From JBGPLH01 sp041486365 [NCBI: Thermodesulfobacteriota bacterium] (GTDB taxonomy: Bacteria; JAUYMQ01): DNA of 5,825 nucleotides. Position 1 is the stretch's first letter. Each line of letters starts with the position of its first letter. Made by a program: the position numbers and the translations under genes. Below the pieces are notes generated by a model. That model was not told the origin of the DNA. It ran no database searches and saw only the letters and a list, made by a program, of their open reading frames with translations. The stretch is from positions 1 through 5,825 of the forward strand of contig JBGPLH010000215.1 in assembly GCA_041486365.1 (NCBI GenBank). The letters run 5' to 3'. This document shows positions 1-5,825 of the stretch, one piece after another.

Positions 1-411
1 CACGCCGGGCACATCCACCTTCTGCGGCAGGCGCGGCGCCTTGGCGATCTTCTCATCGTGGCGTTGAACGGGGACGCGTCGGTGAGGCGCCTGAAGGGCG
101 GGGGGCGACCCCTCCTTCCGGCGACGGAGCGGGCCCAGGTGATTGCGGCGCTGGACTTCGTGGACGCCGTGACGATCTTCGACGAGCCGACCCCGGGGCG
201 CCTGATCGCGCGGATCCGGCCCGACGTGCTGGCGAAGGGGGACACGGTGGCGCCGGAGGACATCGTGGGACACGAGAGCGTGGAGCGCCACGGCGGCAAG
301 GTCGAGGTGATCCCGCTTCTCGAGGGTTCGACGACGGTGAGCGAGATCCTGGCGCGCGCGATCCGCGATCGGAAGGGGGGCGAGAAGGGGAGCGGCGGGC
401 GGCGGTCCTGA
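1..411 (+). CDS. RfaE2/HldE-type sugar-phosphate adenylyltransferase (likely D-glycero-beta-D-manno-heptose 1-phosphate adenylyltransferase), 5'-partial
   Basis: The frame is open from base 1 to a TGA at 409-411, giving 136 codons of the C-terminal part of the protein. The first four codons read HAGH, the nucleotide-binding HxGH signature of the cytidylyltransferase-like superfamily. Downstream, codons 23-38 (LNGDASVRRLKGGGRP), an ER-(A)-LDFVD block and a DEPTP block follow the order seen in RfaE2 and in the C-terminal domain of E. coli HldE. Known family members transfer AMP from ATP to heptose 1-phosphate in the cytoplasm, making ADP-heptose for LPS core or other glycans. The usual KGGDY-like motif reads KGDTV here (codons 79-83), and the C-terminal EG(Y)STT block reads EGSTT (codons 108-112). 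The tail is basic. The N-terminus is outside the window, so a stand-alone adenylyltransferase and a kinase fusion cannot be told apart. Sugar specificity is inferred from the family. Confidence 0.88.
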   Translation, partial: HAGHIHLLRQARRLGDLLIVALNGDASVRRLKGGGRPLLPATERAQVIAALDFVDAVTIFDEPTPGRLIARIRPDVLAKGDTVAPEDIVGHESVERHGGKVEVIPLLEGSTTVSEILARAIRDRKGGEKGSGGRRS

Positions 412-425
412 CTTGCCGCGTGCCC

Positions 426-431
426 GGGGAG
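426..431 (+). promoter_or_regulatory. Shine-Dalgarno site for the methyltransferase GTG start
   Basis: GGGGAG lies 8 nt before the GTG at 440. The alternative in-frame TTG at 413 has no purine-rich core at a usable distance; the nearest GGGGAG ends more than 20 nt upstream of it. This favours 440 as the start. Confidence 0.6.
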
Positions 432-439
432 AAGCACCC

Positions 440-1408
440 GTGTGGGGAACGACCTTCGAGGACCTTGTTCGCATCAGCCGGGAGAAGGGGCTCGACGCCC
501 GCGCCTTCGTCCAGCGCCGATCGGAGTTCGAGGTCCTCTTCCACCACGTGCCCATCCCGCCCGGCCGATCGCTGGAGGTGGGTTGCGGCGGCGGGCTGCT
601 CACGGCGCTCCTGGCGCGGGAGGGGAAGGGGGGCGTGGGCGTGGACATGGCGGCCCCGGACGACATGACCCACTCGCGCGGGATGGATGCGCCCATGCGC
701 CTGCACGAGGCGCTCGGCGTCCCGAGCCTCCACTTCCTCGGGTGCAGCGCCGAGGCGCTCGCCTTCGCCGACGAGAGCTTTGACCTCGTGATCTCGAGCT
801 ATGTGCTCGAGCACGTGGGGGACCGGGCGGCGGCGGTGCGGGAGATGAAGCGGGTCGCGCGCCCGGACGCGCGCATCGTGGCGCTGGTACCCGCCTGGAT
901 GGAGCGGGTGTACGCGCCTTTCAACTATTACCCGACGATGGTCTGGGGGATCGGCCGCGGCGCGCTCCGGTTCGCGGGCCGGCGGCTCGGTCTCTCGGGG
1001 AAGAAGACGCCGACGGCCGTGGCGCCGCGCTCGGGCCGTCCGATCGGAGGCGGCGCGCGGGCCGGCGGGCCCGAGGGGATGCGGGACAAGCTCCGGAAGT
1101 TCTTCCGGGTGTACCACCCGACGTTCCCCTTCCCGCGGCCTCATGGCCTGTACCGCTCCTCCTCGGAGGAGCTGCGGTCGCACCGGCTGCGCCGGTGGAA
1201 GGGGCTCTTCGAGCGGGAAGGACTGGTCGTCGAGCGGGCCTTCGCCACGCGCATCGCCCCGACCTGCCTCCTCGAGATGATCTCCGACGGGGCGGATCGG
1301 GCGGTGCAGGGCCGGCTCGCGGGATTCGTGAAGCGCCACGGCGAGGGCGCCCTCACGCGGACCTTCGCCTATTCCTACGGATTCGTCCTGCGCAAGGCGC
1401 GGGCCTAG
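440..1408 (+). CDS. Class I SAM-dependent methyltransferase (Methyltransf_11-like), probable glycan or glycolipid modification
   Basis: A 322-residue protein from the GTG at 440 (331 residues if the TTG at 413 is used), ending in TAG. The Rossmann-fold motif I LEVGCGGG is at residues 45-52, followed by the acidic strand end in GVGVDMA. The post-motif strand and helix DLVISSYVLEHVGD sits at residues 115-128, in the manner of Methyltransf_11 enzymes, and an EMKRVARP helix follows. Residues 188-213 form a Gly/Pro/Arg-rich linker that probably separates the SAM domain from a C-terminal part. That part contains FPFPRPHGLY, then an RRWKGLFEREGL block resembling the end of other methyltransferases from polysaccharide loci. 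No signal peptide is seen, so it should be cytoplasmic. The substrate is unknown. A sugar, or a lipid-linked glycan at the membrane, is inferred only from the neighbours. The gene starts 28 nt after the upstream stop and ends 9 nt before the amidotransferase, so it is very likely in the same transcript. Confidence 0.85.
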   Translation: MWGTTFEDLVRISREKGLDARAFVQRRSEFEVLFHHVPIPPGRSLEVGCGGGLLTALLAREGKGGVGVDMAAPDDMTHSRGMDAPMRLHEALGVPSLHFLGCSAEALAFADESFDLVISSYVLEHVGDRAAAVREMKRVARPDARIVALVPAWMERVYAPFNYYPTMVWGIGRGALRFAGRRLGLSGKKTPTAVAPRSGRPIGGGARAGGPEGMRDKLRKFFRVYHPTFPFPRPHGLYRSSSEELRSHRLRRWKGLFEREGLVVERAFATRIAPTCLLEMISDGADRAVQGRLAGFVKRHGEGALTRTFAYSYGFVLRKARA

Positions 1409-1414
1409 GAAGGA
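1407..1414 (+). promoter_or_regulatory. Shine-Dalgarno site for the amidotransferase, overlapping the upstream stop codon
   Basis: AGGAAGGA overlaps the last two bases of the methyltransferase TAG. Its first AGGA is 7 nt from the ATG at 1418. Ribosomes finishing the methyltransferase would end directly on this site, which suggests coupled translation. Confidence 0.65.
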
Positions 1415-1417
1415 CCC

Positions 1418-3298
1418 ATGTGCGGGATTGCGGGGATCTACGATCCCCACCACAGCCTCGGCATTTCCGGCGACGTGATCCGCCGGATGACGGGCGTGGT
1501 GCGCCACCGCGGCCCCGACGAGGACGGATTCTTCGAGGACGCCGGCGTCGCCCTCGGGATGCGGCGGCTGTCGATCATCGATCTGTCCACCGGCCGGCAG
1601 CCCGTCGTGAACGAGGACGGCACCGTGCACGCGGTCTACAACGGCGAGATCTACAACTTCCAGGAGATCCGGGAGTCGCTCGAGGCGAGGGGCCACCGCT
1701 TCCGCACGAAAACCGACTCCGAGGTGATCGTGCACGCATACGAGGAGGACGGGGCCGACTGCGTGCGCCGCTTCCGCGGCATGTTCGCCTTCGCCCTCTG
1801 GGACGGTCGGGCGCGGACCCTGCTGCTGGCGCGCGACCGGCTCGGGATCAAGCCGCTTCACTACTTCGAACAGGGCGGGGCGCTGGTCTTCGGGTCCGAG
1901 ATCAAATCAATACTCGCCCACCCAAAGGTCCCCCGGGAGCTGGACCTGGAGGCGCTCGACTACTTCTTCACGTACCGCTACATCCCCGACCCGATCACCA
2001 TCTTCCGGGGAATTCGCAAGCTGCCGGCGGGCCACCTGCTCGAGGTCCGCGACGGGAAGATCGAGGAGCGGGCTTACTGGGACGTGCCGCTGCCGGACGA
2101 GGACACCGCCCACGCGCCTGATCTCCCCGAGCAGCTCCTCGCGCTGCTCGACGAGTCCGTGCGCATGCGCCTGATCTCGGACGTTCCCCTCGGCGCGTTC
2201 CTGTCGGGCGGGATCGACTCGAGCAGCGTGGTCGCGTCCATGGCCCAGGCGATGAAGGAGCCGGTCCGGACGTTCTCGATCGGGTTCGAGGAGGAGGGAT
2301 TCGACGAGGTCGGCTACGCGCGGATAACCTCGAAGCGCTACGGGACCGATCACCACGAGCGGGTCGTGGCCTCGGCCGACTTCGGGATCCTCGACGACAT
2401 CGTGGGCTTCTTCGACGAGCCCTTCGGCGACATCTCGAGCGTGCCGACCTACCTGCTCTCGAGGCTCGCCCGCGAGCGCGTGACGGTGGCGCTCTCGGGC
2501 GACGGCGGCGACGAGCTGTTCGCCGGCTACGAGCGCTACCGCGTGGATCGCGACTACGCGCGGTGGGACGTCCTGCCGCTCCCGATCCGGCGGTCCCTGT
2601 TCGGCGCGCTGGCCCGCGCCTGGCCCGCGGGCTGGCGGGGAGGGCGGATGCTCGATCGGCTCGGGCGCCGGCGCATCGAGCGGTACCTCGAGAGCGGGAG
2701 CAGCCTGCCCGCCTCCGATCGGGCGCGGCTGTACGCTCCCGGGCTCCTGCGGGAGCGCGGCGCGGAGCCCCCGCGGGAGCGGTTCCTCGTCCACTGGGAG
2801 CACCGGCCGGGCGACCCGATCGATCGCCTGATGTACCTCGACATCAAGACCTACCTCTCGGGCGACATCCTCACGAAGGTCGACCGGATGAGCATGGCCA
2901 CGTCGCTGGAGGCGCGCGTGCCGCTCCTCGATCACAAGTTCGTGGAGCTGGCGATGCGGATCCCCGCGCGGCTCAAGCTGGTGGGCGGCGAGGGCAAGGC
3001 GATCTTCCGCCGCGCGGTGGCCTCCCGGGTGCCCCGCGAGGTGATGGAGCGCCCCAAGCACGGCTTCAACGTGCCCGTGCTGGGCTGGGTCTGCGGCCCG
3101 CTCGCGGCCTTCGCCGATGAGATCCTCCTGGACCGCCGCGCCGCGGCGCGCCCCTACTTCGACCGGGCCTGGGTGGCCTCCATCCTGGGTGACCCGGCGC
3201 GGCGCCGCGCGCACGCCTACACGGTCTGGCTCCTCCTCCTCTTCGAGCTGTGGCACCGCCGCTATCTCGACGCGGGGGCGGTCGGGGAGGCGCCGTGA
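1418..3298 (+). CDS. AsnB-type glutamine-hydrolysing amidotransferase (asparagine synthase family, glycan-locus type)
   Basis: A 626-residue protein with complete two-domain architecture. The N-terminal class II glutaminase starts MCGIAGIYD, exposing the catalytic Cys2 after Met removal. It also has RHRGPD (29-34), R49 in RRLSIIDL, and YNGEIYN (74-80). The synthetase domain carries the ATP-pyrophosphatase loop SGGIDSS (263-269), LSGDGGDE (359-366), then KVDRMSMATSLEARVPLLDH and a GGEGK-IFRRA lysine block. All key residues look intact, so it should release ammonia from glutamine and pass it to an AMP-activated carboxylate. Classical AsnB makes asparagine, but E. coli AsnB is 554 residues. The extra length and the overall sequence, as I recall it, are closer to the 'amidotransferase 1, exosortase A system-associated' group found in exopolysaccharide clusters. 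Set between a methyltransferase and an O-antigen ligase-like gene, it may amidate a sugar acid or other glycan carboxylate. That role is inferred, and plain asparagine synthesis remains possible. No exosortase gene lies in this window. Confidence 0.93.
   Translation: MCGIAGIYDPHHSLGISGDVIRRMTGVVRHRGPDEDGFFEDAGVALGMRRLSIIDLSTGRQPVVNEDGTVHAVYNGEIYNFQEIRESLEARGHRFRTKTDSEVIVHAYEEDGADCVRRFRGMFAFALWDGRARTLLLARDRLGIKPLHYFEQGGALVFGSEIKSILAHPKVPRELDLEALDYFFTYRYIPDPITIFRGIRKLPAGHLLEVRDGKIEERAYWDVPLPDEDTAHAPDLPEQLLALLDESVRMRLISDVPLGAFLSGGIDSSSVVASMAQAMKEPVRTFSIGFEEEGFDEVGYARITSKRYGTDHHERVVASADFGILDDIVGFFDEPFGDISSVPTYLLSRLARERVTVALSGDGGDELFAGYERYRVDRDYARWDVLPLPIRRSLFGALARAWPAGWRGGRMLDRLGRRRIERYLESGSSLPASDRARLYAPGLLRERGAEPPRERFLVHWEHRPGDPIDRLMYLDIKTYLSGDILTKVDRMSMATSLEARVPLLDHKFVELAMRIPARLKLVGGEGKAIFRRAVASRVPREVMERPKHGFNVPVLGWVCGPLAAFADEILLDRRAAARPYFDRAWVASILGDPARRRAHAYTVWLLLLFELWHRRYLDAGAVGEAP
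3284..3290 (+). promoter_or_regulatory. Shine-Dalgarno site for the Wzy_C-family gene, inside the amidotransferase 3' end
   Basis: GGGGAGG ends 4 nt before the GTG at 3295, which overlaps the amidotransferase TGA as GTGA. The spacing is a little short but usable. An in-frame ATG at 3250 would add 15 Arg/Gly-rich residues in front of the first membrane segment and has no comparable site, so GTG 3295 is preferred. Confidence 0.55.
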
Positions 3299-4671
3299 AC
3301 CTGGCCCTGCAGATCCTCGTCAGCACCTACGCGCTGTTCACGCTGATCATGCTCGTCGTGCGATTCGAGCGCGGCCTGCTCCTGCTGATCCCGATCGTGC
3401 CCATGGCGGCATACACCTACCGCACGCCGGTCATGGGCCTGAACCTGAACAACCTGCTGATCTACGTGGCGTTCTCCATGGGGCTCCTGCGCCGGATCGG
3501 GCGCCAGGGATCCCTGCCGCCCGCCACGCTCCCGCTCCTCACGTTCTTCGGGCTGACGCTCATCTCCTGGCTGGTGGGCTACCTCAACTACCGCAACGAC
3601 GCGTACGCCTACGAGACCCTTCGCTGGTTCGTGAACATCGAGCGCTGGGTGCTCTACACCCTGCTCTACTTCGCCTACTACTTCGGCTGGTCCGACAAGA
3701 TCCCGGAGCGGACGGGATTCCACTGGATGTTCGCAGGGGTCCTGATCGCCGCGGTCTACAACGTGTACGAGATGATCTTCTCGTCCGCATACCTCGCCTA
3801 CTCGGGCAGGGCCGGCGGACTGTTCGGCCAGGCGAACTCCAACGGGATCTTCCTGGCCAGCTACGGATTCCTTCCGCTGGCCCTGGCGGGGACCGTCCGG
3901 GGAGGGCGGCGGGTCCTGTACGCCGGGGCCTTCCTGCTCTGCACCTGGGGGGTGATCGTCTCCGGCTCCCGCGCGGCGCTCGTGTGCCTCGTGGCCGCCG
4001 GGCTGGTTTTCGCCTTCTACCGCTCGAAGCGGGCATTCCTGTGGCTCGTGCTCGGCCTGGCGATCTCCGTGCCGGTTGGATCTGTTCTCCTTCCGAAGAG
4101 CATCCTCACGCGCTACGAGAGCACCTTCCAGGGATCGGACTACGAGGGGGTCGCCGGCAAGCTCGAGGGATCGGCGGCCAACCGGGTCGTTCAGAACGAG
4201 GCGGGTTTCAAGCTCTTCCTGGACAGCCCGATCCTCGGTCACGGCCTCGGCGGCTTCTACTACCGCTCACCGAAGTACCTGCCCCCGGGCGCGCCCGACG
4301 TGACGCGATCGGCGCACAGCACGTTCCTGGCCTTCGCCGTGGAGGGGGGGATCCTGAGCCTGGGGGCCCTCTTCTGGCTTCTGGGAACGCTCGCGCTGAA
4401 CGGCAAACACCTGTACGAGTCGGGCGCGCCCGAGGAGGAGCGCCTTTACGGGCTCTTCCTGCTGGTCTGCATGGTGGCCAAGATCATCGCGAACTTCTTC
4501 AACACGGAGTTCATCACGGGCGACGTGAGCTCCTTCCTCTGGATCACCGCGGCGCTCGTCTCCCGGGTTTACGCGAAGGTCCCCATGCAATCGTTCGCCA
4601 CGAAGCCTATCCCGAGCCCCTGGCGCCCCAGAGCGCGGCCCGGTGTCCAGCCCCCGGTGGCCCATGGCTGA
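3295..4671 (+). CDS. O-antigen ligase/polymerase family membrane protein (Wzy_C-like)
   Basis: A 458-residue polytopic inner-membrane protein from the GTG at 3295. Hydrophobic stretches at about 3-22, 28-40, 52-64, 76-95, 117-133, 143-163, 184-200, 206-222, 227-242, 246-264, 343-370, 385-405 and 412-425 suggest 11-13 membrane spans. A large polar loop lies at about 265-340, as expected for the periplasmic catalytic loop. Family marks are FGQANSNG (177-184), the SGSRAAL motif (223-229, R226), the NR-VVQNEAGFKLFLDSPILGHGLGGF block (R297) and AHS-FLAFAVEGG (H341). Relatives join a lipid-linked glycan to lipid A-core (WaaL), polymerise repeat units (Wzy) or glycosylate proteins (PglL-like). Sequence alone rarely separates these. 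The gene overlaps the amidotransferase by 4 nt and the glycosyltransferase by 8 nt, which places it in a glycan assembly operon. The usual AHN is AHS here. Confidence 0.88.
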   Translation: MNLALQILVSTYALFTLIMLVVRFERGLLLLIPIVPMAAYTYRTPVMGLNLNNLLIYVAFSMGLLRRIGRQGSLPPATLPLLTFFGLTLISWLVGYLNYRNDAYAYETLRWFVNIERWVLYTLLYFAYYFGWSDKIPERTGFHWMFAGVLIAAVYNVYEMIFSSAYLAYSGRAGGLFGQANSNGIFLASYGFLPLALAGTVRGGRRVLYAGAFLLCTWGVIVSGSRAALVCLVAAGLVFAFYRSKRAFLWLVLGLAISVPVGSVLLPKSILTRYESTFQGSDYEGVAGKLEGSAANRVVQNEAGFKLFLDSPILGHGLGGFYYRSPKYLPPGAPDVTRSAHSTFLAFAVEGGILSLGALFWLLGTLALNGKHLYESGAPEEERLYGLFLLVCMVAKIIANFFNTEFITGDVSSFLWITAALVSRVYAKVPMQSFATKPIPSPWRPRARPGVQPPVAHG

Positions 4672-5806
4672 ACCGCAGGTGGTGATGGTCACGGGCTTCG
4701 CGCCCCGCGTAGGCGGCGCGGAGCGCCAGGCCCAGCGCCTGGCGCGCGCCCTCGTCCGGCGCGGCGTGGCGGTGCGCGTGATCACGCCGCGGGAGGACGA
4801 CGCCCTGCCCGAGAACGATCAGGTCGACGCAATCCCGGTGCGGCGCATCGCCTACCCGCGCGTTCCCGGGATCGGCGCAGGGGTGCTGCTGGTCCGCGTG
4901 ATGGCCGATCTCCTGGTGGGGCACGACGACCTGATCCACGTCCACATCCCGGGCCCGATGCTGGTCCCGGCGGTCCTCGCCGGGCGTCTCCGGCGCGTGC
5001 CCGTGGTGCTCAAGTTCGCGAACCTTTCCCCCGGACGGGGCATCTGGGTCGACGTCCCGGAGCGGGGACTGCGCCGCTGGCCCATCGAAGCCGCGGCGCG
5101 TGCCGTGGACGGCGTGGTGGCGATCTCCAGCCGCATTGCCCGCGCGGCGGAGGAGGGGGGCTGGCGTCGCGTGGGCCGGATCCCGAACGGGATCGATCTC
5201 GTGGCGATGTCCGACGAGCTTCCCCCCCGGGCGCAGGCGCGCCGGACGCTGGACGTGGAGGGAGATCCGCTCGTCCTGTTCGTGGGGCGCCTCTCCCGGC
5301 AGAAGGGGGCGGACGTCCTGCTGGACGCGTGGGTGCGCTTCGTGAAGCGCCGCCCCGCGGCGCGGCTCCTCCTGCTCGGAGCGGGACCCGAGGAGGCGGC
5401 GCTCAGGAGGCAGGCCGAGGAGCTGAGGATCGCGGGCACGGTGGACTTTCGCGGGCTGCGCCGCGACGTGGGGCCGCACTATGCCGCGGCTGACCTCTTC
5501 GTGCTCCCGTCCCGCTACGAAGGGTTCCCGAACGTGCTGCTGGAGGCCATGGCCGCGGGGCTGCCGTCGATCGCCACCCGCGTGTCGGGTTCGGAGGACG
5601 CCCTGGAGGACAGACGCAACGGGATCCTCGTGCCGCCGGGCGAGGCGGACCCGCTGGTTGAAGCGCTCCTCGAGCTGGCGGACAATCCGGGACTGCGGGA
5701 GATCATTGGCGCGGAGGCGCGCAAGACGGCCGAGGCGCGCTACGACATCAACCGCGTGGCCAAGCAGACACTCGCGTTCTACCGCGAGCTGATCGAACGG
5801 AGATAG
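4664..5806 (+). CDS. GT-B fold glycosyltransferase, GT4 family (glycosyl transferases group 1)
   Basis: A 380-residue cytoplasmic or membrane-associated glycosyltransferase starting at ATG 4664, inside the last codons of the ligase-like gene. The N-terminal Rossmann domain opens with a VVMVTGFAP strand and the acceptor-side GGAERQ motif, then HVH (H92, H94). The C-terminal donor domain has IPNGID (173-178) and FVGRLSRQKG (206-215), whose R209 and K214 match the basic pair that contacts the donor diphosphate. It also has the EX7E motif EGFPNVLLE with E286 and E294. This is the canonical set for retaining GT4 enzymes using nucleotide-diphospho-sugars, and the length is typical. An upstream in-frame GTG at 4643 would add seven residues before the first beta strand and lacks support. 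The ribosome site before 4664 is weak (GGTGG, 3 nt away), so initiation may rely on coupling to the upstream gene. Donor and acceptor cannot be read from the sequence; ADP-heptose is one candidate given the adenylyltransferase gene nearby. Confidence 0.93.
   Translation: MAEPQVVMVTGFAPRVGGAERQAQRLARALVRRGVAVRVITPREDDALPENDQVDAIPVRRIAYPRVPGIGAGVLLVRVMADLLVGHDDLIHVHIPGPMLVPAVLAGRLRRVPVVLKFANLSPGRGIWVDVPERGLRRWPIEAAARAVDGVVAISSRIARAAEEGGWRRVGRIPNGIDLVAMSDELPPRAQARRTLDVEGDPLVLFVGRLSRQKGADVLLDAWVRFVKRRPAARLLLLGAGPEEAALRRQAEELRIAGTVDFRGLRRDVGPHYAAADLFVLPSRYEGFPNVLLEAMAAGLPSIATRVSGSEDALEDRRNGILVPPGEADPLVEALLELADNPGLREIIGAEARKTAEARYDINRVAKQTLAFYRELIERR
5799..5802 (+). promoter_or_regulatory. Shine-Dalgarno site for the gene at the right edge
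   Basis: GGAG within the last codons of the glycosyltransferase lies 6 nt before the ATG at 5809, a good spacing. Confidence 0.5.
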
Positions 5807-5808
5807 GC

Positions 5809-5825
5809 ATGGCGGCGCAAACTCG
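5809..5825 (+). CDS. Start of a probable next operon gene, 3'-partial
   Basis: An ATG two bases after the glycosyltransferase TAG, with GGAG 6 nt upstream, opens a frame reading MAAQT before the window ends. The tight spacing repeats the pattern of the other genes and suggests that the operon continues. Too little is visible to propose a product. Confidence 0.5.

Noticed and set aside
1409-1417. Possible promoter between the methyltransferase and the amidotransferase
   Set aside because: Only 9 nt separate the genes and they are filled by the ribosome site. No -35/-10-like pair was recognisable, and AT-rich stretches are absent.
53-1861. A 602-codon open frame on the minus strand across three genes
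   Set aside because: Its product is rich in Arg, Pro, Ala, Glu and His with no recognisable motif. It runs antisense to clearly conserved proteins. Long antisense frames are expected in high-GC DNA with G/C third positions.
2735-2756. Inverted repeat GCTCCCG / CGGGAGC with an 8-nt loop, considered as a terminator
   Set aside because: It lies inside the amidotransferase coding sequence, has no following T-run, and such short GC stems are common by chance at this base composition.
1907-3256. A 449-codon open frame on the minus strand opposite the amidotransferase
   Set aside because: It has the same shadow composition and lies opposite a gene with intact catalytic motifs. Nothing suggests it is expressed.
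3117-4685. A 522-codon plus-strand open frame overlapping the ligase-like gene in another frame
   Set aside because: Its translation is Arg/Pro/Gly-rich and lacks membrane segments or motifs, while the other frame gives a convincing Wzy_C-type membrane protein.
1-5825. CRISPR array, insertion sequence, tRNA/rRNA, tandem repeats or attachment sites
   Set aside because: No regularly spaced repeats, transposase motifs, terminal inverted repeats or RNA gene signatures were seen. Coding sequence occupies practically the whole window.

Overview
The window is a dense, high-GC (about two-thirds or more G+C by eye), entirely plus-strand run of genes for cell-surface glycan assembly. All named genes read left to right with almost no space between them: gaps of 28 nt or less, a 4-nt GTGA stop/start overlap and an 8-nt stop/start overlap. 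This looks like one co-transcribed, translationally coupled block. No terminator, tRNA, rRNA, CRISPR array or insertion sequence is visible, and no stretch over 300 bases lacks a gene.

Layout: (1) the C-terminal part of an RfaE2/HldE-type nucleotidyltransferase, cut by the left edge exactly at its HxGH motif (1-411); (2) a class I SAM-dependent methyltransferase (440-1408, or 413-1408 if a TTG start is used); (3) a 626-residue AsnB-type glutamine-dependent amidotransferase with intact glutaminase and ATP-pyrophosphatase motifs (1418-3298); (4) a multi-pass membrane protein of the O-antigen ligase/polymerase (Wzy_C) type (3295-4671); (5) a GT-B fold, GT4-type glycosyltransferase (4664-5806); (6) the first few codons of a probable next gene (5809 to the right edge).

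Working model (inference): the nucleotidyltransferase makes an activated sugar such as an ADP-heptose. The GT4 enzyme adds sugars to a lipid-linked glycan on the cytoplasmic face. The methyltransferase and the amidotransferase may decorate the glycan or its precursors. The Wzy_C-like protein polymerises the glycan or transfers it to an acceptor on the periplasmic side. A heptose-activating enzyme together with an O-antigen ligase-like protein suggests a diderm (Gram-negative-type) bacterium with high GC. The phylum cannot be fixed from this sequence. Each family is well known. The more unusual points are the large AsnB-like enzyme in a glycan operon, which resembles the exosortase-associated amidotransferases, and a departure from the usual KGGDY-like motif in the nucleotidyltransferase.
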